From NCBI RefSeq assembly GCF_016508255.1, contig NZ_JADVKT010000001.1:434001-498000 (forward strand): 64,000 nucleotides of DNA, written 5' to 3'. The notes under the pieces were generated by a model. That model saw only the letters and a list, made by a program, of their open reading frames with translations, did not search any database and had not been told where the DNA came from. This stretch comes from Acinetobacter calcoaceticus. Lineage in GTDB: Bacteria; Pseudomonadota; Gammaproteobacteria; Pseudomonadales; Moraxellaceae. Shown here piece after piece: positions 44,914-51,832 of this stretch. The position numbers and the translations under genes were made by a program. How positions within the stretch are numbered: position 1 is the stretch's first letter; each line of letters begins with the position of its first letter.

Positions 44914-47376
44914 ATGATTTTCCTACTCTTTATATTAAGTATTATTATTCAGCTTATTGCAGTATGGGCGATTTTCTTCTTTAACTTAAATAAAGTTATT
45001 GGTAGCAGTGTAGCGATTATTGTTGCCCTACTTTCGGCATTCTTGCTAACACCATGGTCACTGCTTTTAGGTATTCCAATGATTGCGCTCAGCATCATTA
45101 TTTTAGTTGAGCCATTACGATTTAACCTGATCACTAAACCTGCATATAAAACTTTAGCTAATTCGATGCCAAGCATTAGTACGACAGAACAAGAAGCTTT
45201 AGAAGCAGGTACCAGTTGGTGGGAAAAAGAGCTATTCATGGGGGCACCCGATTGGTCTCAGTTTGAAAATTATCCCTACCCGACCTTGTCAGCTGAAGAA
45301 CAAAGTTTCATTGACAATGAAGTTGAACTGCTTTGTAGCTTGTTAGATGAATGGGAAATCCATCATCACTTAAAAGACCTTCCTCCTGAAGTTTGGCAAT
45401 TTATTAAAGATAAAGGTTTTTTAGGCCTCATTATTCCCAAATCTTTTGGTGGTAAAGAATTTAGCTCATTTGCACAAAGCCGTATTATGAGCAAAATTGC
45501 TTCACGCTCTCTCACCACTGCTGTGAGTTGTATGGTTCCAAACTCGTTGGGACCGGGTGAGCTACTCATGCACTACGGTACTGATGCTCAAAAGCAGCAA
45601 TATCTACCCGGCCTTGCCAAAGGTGAAGAAATTCCATGCTTTGGTTTAACCAGTCCAGAAGCAGGTTCAGATGCAGGTGCAATTCCCGACTCTGGGGTCG
45701 TTTGTTACGGTGAACATGAAGGTGCTCAAGTTCTTGGTCTGCGCATGAATTTCTCTAAACGTTGGATTACCCTTGCACCGATTGCCACAGTCGTTGGTCT
45801 TGCATTTAAACTTTATGACCCAGACGGCTTACTCGGTGATAAACGCAAAAATGAGTACGGAATTACTTGTGCACTCATTCCTGCCAGTCATGCGGGTGTA
45901 AAAATAGGCGCTCGACATTATCCTGGCTCTCCATTTATGAATGGAACCGTAGAAGGAGAAGACGTTTTCATTCCAATTGACTGGATTATTGGCGGTCAAG
46001 AAAATGCGGGTAAAGGCTGGCGGATGCTCATGGAATGTTTAGGTGTGGGCCGTGGTATCTCCCTTCCAGCTCTAGCAACAGCAGCAGGTGAAATGAGCTA
46101 TTTAACCGTTGGTGCTTTTGCCAAAATTCGCCAACAATTTAATATTTCAGTAGGCAAATTTGAAGGTGTACAAGAAGCGACCAGTGAAATTGCCAGTGAT
46201 GCTTATATGCTTGAAGCATTCCGTTATTTAGTCACCTGTGGTCTAAATCAAGGCGGAACACCTGCTGTGATGACTGCGATGGCAAAATATTATGCAACCG
46301 AAACGATGCGCAAAGTGGTCAATCATGGAATGGATATTGCGGGAGGACGTGCAATTCAACTTGGCCCTCGCAACTTCCTTGCGCTTACCTATCAAGCAAT
46401 TCCAATCGCAATTACAGTGGAAGGCGCAAATATTTTAACTCGATCACTCATGATTTTTGGTCAAGGCTCAATGCGTTGTCACCCTTACCTTTTTGAAGAG
46501 TTACAACTCCTTCAATCTGAAGATAAAACCAATGCAGTTAAAAAATTCGATGATCTGTTATTTAAACATTTAGCCTATACCTTTAACCGTGGAGCAAAAT
46601 CATTTGCTTATGGTTGGACAGGCGGCTCAAGTGATGCTCCACAATCAGCCGACCAATTTACAGCAACCCACTATAAAACCATTAACCGATTTAGTGCCAA
46701 CTTCTCGCTTGTCTCTGATATGGCGCTTGGCTTACTTGCAGGTGATCTAAAGCGCAAAGAAATGTTGTCAGGACGTTTGGCCGACATCCATGCTCATCTA
46801 TTTATCTCTACGGCGATTTTAAAGTTTTATGAAGCTGGACAAAAAACTGAAGCTGAACAACTTCATGCTAAATTAGCTCTACAAAAAGCTTTCTTGAATA
46901 TTCAGGAAGCATTTTGGGGTTTATTTGAGAACTTCCCAGCCAAGCTTTCTGCAGCATTTGTGAAATGGATCTGTTTCCCTTTTGGTCGTGTCATTTCAAA
47001 ACCCGATGATGAGTTAAAACAGCAAGTCGCTGAGCTTATGATGGAAGAACATCCATTTAGAGAGCAACTTAAACACCATGTGTTTTACTCAACCAAAGCC
47101 GACGATGTCACAGGCCGTTTAGAACATGCCTTCCAAATTCTGCGAACACTTGAACCGCTTTGGGATAAGTTTAAGAAAGCTGAATCTAAAGGTAAATTTA
47201 CAGGACTTACTTTCGAAGAGAATATTGAACAAGCTACAAAAGAAGGTTTTATTTCTGAAAACGAAGCTCAACAATTATTGCAATACAACGCAATTCGATT
47301 CGACAGCATGCTTACCGATGTTTTTGATGAACATTTAAATAAAGATCTTCCTTTATCAAATCCTCATCAAATTTAG
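44914..47376 (+). CDS. fadE: Acyl-CoA dehydrogenase FadE
   Basis: An 820-residue membrane-bound flavoprotein for the first step of fatty acid beta-oxidation. Two or three N-terminal helices (about 1-70) anchor it. The acyl-CoA dehydrogenase core (about 110-540) shows CFGLTSPEAGSDAGAIPDSG with the substrate-binding loop and EGANILTRSLMIFGQG near the catalytic region. A DUF1974 C-terminal domain runs to 820. Length and layout match E. coli FadE (814). TAAGGAG precedes the ATG. A TTGACA (44705-44710) with TACACT 19 bases later may be the promoter. Confidence 0.95.
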   Translation: MIFLLFILSIIIQLIAVWAIFFFNLNKVIGSSVAIIVALLSAFLLTPWSLLLGIPMIALSIIILVEPLRFNLITKPAYKTLANSMPSISTTEQEALEAGTSWWEKELFMGAPDWSQFENYPYPTLSAEEQSFIDNEVELLCSLLDEWEIHHHLKDLPPEVWQFIKDKGFLGLIIPKSFGGKEFSSFAQSRIMSKIASRSLTTAVSCMVPNSLGPGELLMHYGTDAQKQQYLPGLAKGEEIPCFGLTSPEAGSDAGAIPDSGVVCYGEHEGAQVLGLRMNFSKRWITLAPIATVVGLAFKLYDPDGLLGDKRKNEYGITCALIPASHAGVKIGARHYPGSPFMNGTVEGEDVFIPIDWIIGGQENAGKGWRMLMECLGVGRGISLPALATAAGEMSYLTVGAFAKIRQQFNISVGKFEGVQEATSEIASDAYMLEAFRYLVTCGLNQGGTPAVMTAMAKYYATETMRKVVNHGMDIAGGRAIQLGPRNFLALTYQAIPIAITVEGANILTRSLMIFGQGSMRCHPYLFEELQLLQSEDKTNAVKKFDDLLFKHLAYTFNRGAKSFAYGWTGGSSDAPQSADQFTATHYKTINRFSANFSLVSDMALGLLAGDLKRKEMLSGRLADIHAHLFISTAILKFYEAGQKTEAEQLHAKLALQKAFLNIQEAFWGLFENFPAKLSAAFVKWICFPFGRVISKPDDELKQQVAELMMEEHPFREQLKHHVFYSTKADDVTGRLEHAFQILRTLEPLWDKFKKAESKGKFTGLTFEENIEQATKEGFISENEAQQLLQYNAIRFDSMLTDVFDEHLNKDLPLSNPHQI

Positions 47377-47441
47377 TGACTGGTGGCTCCACTAATTCAC
47401 TATTGCAATCACCTTTGATTCGCATTAATTAATAAACAGCC

Positions 47442-47472
47442 ATAAAAGCGTCACACGACGCTTTTATTTTTA
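47442..47472 (+). terminator. Terminator of fadE, just before the next gene's ribosome binding site
   Basis: An 11-bp perfect stem ATAAAAGCGTC/GACGCTTTTAT (47442-47452 with 47457-47467) with loop ACAC, followed by TTTTT. TAGGAG for the next gene starts right after it at 47471. Confidence 0.88.
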
Positions 47473-47482
47473 GGAGAAATTA

Positions 47483-47866
47483 ATGTCTAAGCAAGATTAC
47501 GAAAATGGATTAAAAGTTCGCACAGAAGTAATGGGAGAAGCTTTTGTAAAACGTGCTCAGGATAATACCGTTCCATTTACCCAGCCTTTACAAGACTGGA
47601 TTAATGAACATGCATGGGGTTCGACTTGGCAACGTGAAGGTGTGTTACCACGTAAATATCGTTCATTAATTACTTTAGCAATGTTAACCGCACTTAAGTC
47701 ACCAACAGAACTTAAAGGTCATGTCCGTGGTGCGCTCAACAATGGCTGTACTGTTGAAGAAATTCAAGAAACGTTATTGCATAGTCTGCCATATTGCGGC
47801 GCCCCTGCTACTCAAGAAGCCTTTCGTGCGGCTTTAGAAGTGATTCAAGAATACCAACAAAAATAA
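47483..47866 (+). CDS. Carboxymuconolactone decarboxylase family protein (PcaC-like)
   Basis: A 127-residue cytoplasmic protein. PcaC-type features are GLKVRTEVMGEAFVKRA, then ITLAMLTALKSPTELKGHVRGALNNGCTVEEIQETLLHSLPYCGAPATQEAFRAA. The redox CxxC of AhpD-type relatives is absent, which points to a decarboxylase or lactonase fold and away from a peroxidase. No other beta-ketoadipate genes are nearby, so this is likely a stand-alone homologue and the natural substrate is uncertain. Confidence 0.85.
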   Translation: MSKQDYENGLKVRTEVMGEAFVKRAQDNTVPFTQPLQDWINEHAWGSTWQREGVLPRKYRSLITLAMLTALKSPTELKGHVRGALNNGCTVEEIQETLLHSLPYCGAPATQEAFRAALEVIQEYQQK

Positions 47867-47867
47867 C

Positions 47868-47901
47868 GTTAAAAGAGCCAGAGTCGGACTGGCTCTTTTT
47901 A
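47868..47901. terminator. Terminator shared by the PcaC-like gene and the converging gene
   Basis: The stem AAGAGCCAG/CTGGCTCTT (47873-47881 with 47889-47897), flanked by A and T runs, sits between converging stops at 47866 and 47904. Confidence 0.85.
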
Positions 47902-47903
47902 AT

Positions 47904-48440
47904 CTAATTTAATTTGGTCGAATGAATTTGAAACTTCCGATCATCAATCACAATGGCCTGCCGACAAATTCCTTCTACTTGACGTTGCTTTTCAAAAATC
48001 GCCACAGGCATAGGCTCAAAGCTATCAAAAAAGCAAATTTCATTTGAGTCTATAGAATAAATGAGCGACTGATTCCCTACATTTTCTAATGTGTCGTAAT
48101 AGACAATGACCATTTTTCCATTTTGAATTGCAGTTTGAATATCCTGATAGCTCAGCGCTGGTCCAGTTGGTATTTTTAGAACTTTTGCTTCTTTATAGCT
48201 CATTCGTTCGCTTGTACTAATATTAGGGTCTACATCTGAATGAAATGACACGTCAAAACCAAATTTCTTTAAAGCAACAGCTAAAGCAATGGTATAAGTG
48301 CCATCTTCATCATATCGACAAACTTTGATCAGCTCAGCAATATCAATTTGTATCCCATGGTGATGTAGCACCATCCAAACCGCAAAAACCCCACAGTTTG
48401 CTTCGAGGTTCGCTAATGCTTGGGGAATATTTACTGCCAT
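47904..48440 (-). CDS. C39-like papain-fold protein, possibly inactive
   Basis: A 178-residue cytoplasmic protein. NLEANCGVFAVWMVLHHHG (Cys16) and the helix after it resemble the Cys segment of C39-type peptidases. Later, IQTAIQNGKMVIVYYDTLENVGNQSLIYSIDSNEICFFDSF resembles the His segment, but the expected His before the hydrophobic strand is replaced by Asn-Gln-Ser. It may have lost peptidase activity and act in binding. No signal, ABC transporter or precursor peptide is near. The start ATG lacks a strong site. Confidence 0.6.
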   Translation of the reverse strand: MAVNIPQALANLEANCGVFAVWMVLHHHGIQIDIAELIKVCRYDEDGTYTIALAVALKKFGFDVSFHSDVDPNISTSERMSYKEAKVLKIPTGPALSYQDIQTAIQNGKMVIVYYDTLENVGNQSLIYSIDSNEICFFDSFEPMPVAIFEKQRQVEGICRQAIVIDDRKFQIHSTKLN

Positions 48441-48487
48441 AATTTAAATCTATAAAGATAATTAAGCAGATAATAAACAAAACTGGA

Positions 48488-48516
48488 TTGGCACTAAAAG
48501 CTTTTCGAAGTACAAT
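48488..48516 (+). promoter_or_regulatory. Sigma-70 promoter of ahcY-metF
   Basis: TTGGCA (48488-48493), exactly 17 bases, TACAAT (48511-48516). The expected start is near 48523, just 3 bases before the SAH riboswitch begins. Confidence 0.75.
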
Positions 48517-48525
48517 GTTGCGCTA

Positions 48526-48622
48526 GTCGAGGGATGCTGCGACAAATGATCGGTACTAAAGATCAATTTGCCAGGCTCGACAATCGGTTAAACACTCGTT
48601 TTAACCAACAACGGCATCCGCG
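48526..48622 (+). promoter_or_regulatory. S-adenosylhomocysteine (SAH) riboswitch
   Basis: This matches the SAH riboswitch consensus in sequence and fold. P1 pairs GTCGAG (48526-48531) with CTCGAC (48576-48581). The core GATGCTGCGAC and TTTGCCAGGCTCG are present. P2 pairs 48543-48551 with 48561-48570. The pseudoknot joins GGATGC (48532-48537) with GCATCC (48614-48619) after AACG. An accessory stem GGTTAAA/TTTAACC lies at 48586-48606. It turns on downstream genes when SAH is high, which suits ahcY. Confidence 0.92.
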
Positions 48623-48663
48623 AACATAATGATCAATTTTTATTTTTAATTAAGGAGATCGTA

Positions 48664-50046
48664 ATGAACGCGGTTAATGCTTCATTTACAGATTATAAAG
48701 TTGCTGACATTTCACTTGCTGACTACGGTCGTAAAGAAATCAAACTTGCTGAAGCAGAAATGCCAGCTCTAATTGGTTTACGTAAACGTTATGCAGCGTC
48801 TAAACCACTTGCTGGTGCAAAAATCCTTGGTTGTATTCACATGACCATTCAAACAGCGGTTCTTATTGAAACGCTTGTTGAATTAGGTGCTGAAGTTCGT
48901 TGGACTTCATGTAACATTTTCTCGACTCAAGACCATGCTGCTGCTGCAATTGCTGCTCGCGGTATTCCTGTTTTTGCTTGGAAAGGCGAAACTGAAGAAG
49001 AATATGTATGGTGCCTTGAACAACAAGTTAATGTTAATGGCCAGCCTTGGGATGCCAACATGATCTTGGATGATGGCGGTGATTTAACTGCTCTTGTTCA
49101 TGAAAAATACCCTGCTCTTTTAGAACGCATTCACGGTATTACTGAAGAAACAACTACAGGTGTTCAGCGTCTTATCGAAATGTGGAAAGACGGTTCTTTG
49201 AAAGTTCCTGCTATTAACGTAAATGACTCAGTTACTAAATCTAAAAACGACAACAAATATGGTTGCCGTCATTCATTAAATGATGCAATCAAACGCGCAA
49301 CTGACATGCTTTTGTCTGGCCGTCGTGCGCTTGTTATCGGTTATGGCGACGTTGGTAAAGGTTCTGCTCAATCTTTACGTCAAGAAGGCATGATTGTTCG
49401 TGTAACTGAAGTTGACCCAATTTGTGCAATGCAAGCATGTATGGACGGCTATGAAGTTGTATCTCCATACAAAAACGGCGTACAAACAGGCAAAAAAGAA
49501 GATATTAACCAAGACTTACTTGGCAACACTGACCTTGTTGTAACGACTACTGGTAACTACCACGTATGTGATGCTGCAATGTTAGATAGCTTAAAAGCTG
49601 GTGCAGTTGTATGTAACATCGGTCACTTCGACACAGAAATCGACACAGCTTATTTACGCGGTTACAAGTGGGTTGAAGTTAAGCCACAAGTTCACCAAGT
49701 TTATCGCTCAGAAGATGAAAATAACTACCTCATTCTTCTTTCTGAAGGTCGCCTTGTAAACCTAGGTAATGCAACTGGTCACCCATCACGCGTAATGGAT
49801 GGTTCTTTTGCTAACCAAGTTTTAGGTCAAATTCACTTATTCCAAGAGAAATTTGCTGATCTTCCTGCAAACGAAAAAACTGCAAAAATTCGTGTAGAAG
49901 TTCTTCCTAAGAAACTTGACGAAGAAGTTGCTGCGGCAATGGTTGCAGGTTTTGGTGGTGTACTTACTCAATTAACTCAAGAGCAAGCTGGCTATTTAGG
50001 TGTTGCTGTTGAGGGACCATTCAAGTCTGACGCATACAAATACTAA
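48664..50046 (+). CDS. ahcY: Adenosylhomocysteinase
   Basis: A 460-residue NAD-dependent enzyme that splits SAH into adenosine and homocysteine and so removes the inhibitor of methyltransferases. The family blocks are [18 protein letters not shown] at the N-terminus, [32 protein letters not shown] with the active-site Lys and Asp, the NAD-binding [16 protein letters not shown], and the C-terminal PFKSDAYKY that closes the neighbouring NAD site. It is preceded by TAAGGAG and the SAH riboswitch. Confidence 0.98.
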   Translation: MNAVNASFTDYKVADISLADYGRKEIKLAEAEMPALIGLRKRYAASKPLAGAKILGCIHMTIQTAVLIETLVELGAEVRWTSCNIFSTQDHAAAAIAARGIPVFAWKGETEEEYVWCLEQQVNVNGQPWDANMILDDGGDLTALVHEKYPALLERIHGITEETTTGVQRLIEMWKDGSLKVPAINVNDSVTKSKNDNKYGCRHSLNDAIKRATDMLLSGRRALVIGYGDVGKGSAQSLRQEGMIVRVTEVDPICAMQACMDGYEVVSPYKNGVQTGKKEDINQDLLGNTDLVVTTTGNYHVCDAAMLDSLKAGAVVCNIGHFDTEIDTAYLRGYKWVEVKPQVHQVYRSEDENNYLILLSEGRLVNLGNATGHPSRVMDGSFANQVLGQIHLFQEKFADLPANEKTAKIRVEVLPKKLDEEVAAAMVAGFGGVLTQLTQEQAGYLGVAVEGPFKSDAYKY

Positions 50047-50052
50047 GAACTT

Positions 50053-50086
50053 AAGGGCAGACGGTGAACCGTCTGCCCTTTTTTCT
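50053..50086 (+). terminator. Terminator between ahcY and metF
   Basis: An 11-bp perfect stem GGGCAGACGGT/ACCGTCTGCCC (50055-50065 with 50068-50078) with only GA between the arms, so the top pairs must open to a larger loop. TTTTTT follows. The metF ATG comes about 35 bases later. Confidence 0.9.
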
Positions 50087-50120
50087 AAAAATATTGTTTC
50101 GCTGTTTACAAGGATTTGAC

Positions 50121-50957
50121 ATGACTAAACGTATACCCATTTCTTTTGAGTTTTTCCCACCGAAAACTGATGCAGGTGCTGAAAAACTTCGTATTGTTCA
50201 TCAAGAATTACAACTATTAAATCCAGATTTCTTCTCGATTACTTATGGTGCTGGTGGTTCTACTCGCGAACGTACTCTTGCTGCTATTGACGATTTCAAT
50301 GGTAAAGGTACACCTGTTGCACCTCACCTTTCGTGCATTGGTGATGATAAAGCGCGTATTGCTGAGTTACTAGATTTATATAAAGCTCAAGGCATTAACC
50401 GTATTGTCGCTTTACGTGGTGACTTACCTTCTGGTCAAGTCGGACTTGGCGAACTTCCTTATGCTCAAGATTTAGTACGTTTCATTCGTGAGCATTCAGG
50501 TGATCATTTCCATATTGAAGTTGCAGCTTATCCAGAAATGCACCCTCAAGCTGAGAACCTTGATTCAGATATCCAACGTTTTATTGAAAAAGTTCAAGCT
50601 GGCGCTAATGCTGGAATTACTCAATTTTTCTTCAATCCAGATTCATACTTTTACTTTATAGAGCGTTTGGCAAAAGCTGGTGTTAATATTCCGGTAGCGC
50701 CTGGCATCATGCCAATTACTAATGCAAGTAATTTAATTCGCTTTGCAGATGGTACGGGTGCTGAAATTCCTCGCTGGATTCGTAAGCAGTTACAAGCTTA
50801 TGGCGATGACAGTAACAGTATCAAAGCTTTTGGTCATGAAGTTGTTGTTAAGCTCAGTGAACGCCTGATTGCAGGTGGTGCACCAAGCTTACATTTCTAT
50901 TCAATGAATCAAGTCGAACCAACTCGTCAACTCGTCGTTGATCTTGGTTTAAATTAA
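50121..50957 (+). CDS. metF: 5,10-methylenetetrahydrofolate reductase
   Basis: A 278-residue FAD enzyme that makes 5-methyl-THF for methionine synthesis. The start MTKRIPISFEFFPPK at 50121 follows AAGGATTTGAC; the frame extends upstream into the terminator hairpin. SFEFFPPKT, FFSITYGAGGSTRERT, CIGDDKARI and ALRGDLP are all family signatures. QFFFNPDSYFYFIERL completes the barrel. It follows ahcY, so homocysteine release and methyl supply are linked, with an intervening terminator that probably reduces its expression. Confidence 0.97.
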   Translation: MTKRIPISFEFFPPKTDAGAEKLRIVHQELQLLNPDFFSITYGAGGSTRERTLAAIDDFNGKGTPVAPHLSCIGDDKARIAELLDLYKAQGINRIVALRGDLPSGQVGLGELPYAQDLVRFIREHSGDHFHIEVAAYPEMHPQAENLDSDIQRFIEKVQAGANAGITQFFFNPDSYFYFIERLAKAGVNIPVAPGIMPITNASNLIRFADGTGAEIPRWIRKQLQAYGDDSNSIKAFGHEVVVKLSERLIAGGAPSLHFYSMNQVEPTRQLVVDLGLN

Positions 50958-50975
50958 TTTTGTAAGGCGTACCCA

Positions 50976-51698
50976 ATGAATCGTTTTTTTATCGAAACTG
51001 AACTTACAGTTGACTCAACAATTCAACTGACTGAATCGGTATTCCATCATTGGGTGCGTGTTTTACGTGCACAATTACAAGAACAAGCTATTCTCTTTAA
51101 TGGTCAAGGTGGTGAATATATAGCAACACTGACCGAAATTAATAAAAAAAATGCGTTTGTCACACTTGAATCTTTTAACCCGTCTAATCGTAGTGCCCCT
51201 TTTAAAGCTGTTCTTGGTCAAGTCATGAGTAAAGGTGATCGAATGGATTATGCCATTCAGAAAGCCACTGAACTTGGCGTAAGTAAAATTCAGTTATTGA
51301 CCAGCGAACGCTGTGAAATGCGCTTAAAATACGATCGAGATCAAAAAAAATTAGATCATTGGCAAGCTGTTGCGATTGCCGCTTGTGAGCAATGTGGACT
51401 TAACCTAGTTCCGGAAGTTTTAGCACCCATTTCTCTAAGTGAATGGTTAAGTTCTTCGGAACTTCCGGCATCGAAATTTGTTTTAGCACCAGAAAAAGAA
51501 CAAAAAGATGTATTAGCAGGTATACAACCTGAACTTGCTTTACTGATTGGACCAGAAGGCGGTTTAAGTGAAAATGAAATTACTCAAGCCAATCAAGCTG
51601 GTTTTATGAACTGGTGTATTGGTGACCGTGTATTACGTACAGAAACTGCACCTGTAGTTGCCTTGTCTATTTTAAATTATCGATTTTTATCCACCTAA
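50976..51698 (+). CDS. rsmE: 16S rRNA (uracil(1498)-N3)-methyltransferase
   Basis: A 240-residue SPOUT-class methyltransferase. The N-terminal PUA-like domain (about 1-70) has HHWVRVLRAQLQEQAILFNGQG. The SPOUT knot has QKATELGVSKIQLLTSERCE, then LLIGPEGGLSENEI and the C-terminal LRTETAPVVALSIL. RsmE methylates U1498 in the 30S subunit. It lies 18 bases after metF, so it probably shares that transcript and uses SAM made by the same cycle. Confidence 0.95.
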   Translation: MNRFFIETELTVDSTIQLTESVFHHWVRVLRAQLQEQAILFNGQGGEYIATLTEINKKNAFVTLESFNPSNRSAPFKAVLGQVMSKGDRMDYAIQKATELGVSKIQLLTSERCEMRLKYDRDQKKLDHWQAVAIAACEQCGLNLVPEVLAPISLSEWLSSSELPASKFVLAPEKEQKDVLAGIQPELALLIGPEGGLSENEITQANQAGFMNWCIGDRVLRTETAPVVALSILNYRFLST

Positions 51699-51832
51699 GT
51701 TCATTGAACATTGATTAAATCATTATTTAAAGTTAATTTACTTTTATTGTATGAGTAAAATTTCAAATTTTTTATCACTGATAAATCAGATTCTTTCTGT
51801 ATATATGTAAAAAAATAGGATAGAAAAATCTT

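Noticed and set aside
47483..47866. AhpD-type peroxidase for the carboxymuconolactone-family gene
   Set aside because: The CxxC redox pair of AhpD is missing, and the PcaC-like C-terminal motif is present.
50064..50120. Longer metF start within the terminator
   Set aside because: The added residues are translated from the hairpin and T run. MTKRIPISFEFFPP begins at 50121 behind AAGGA.
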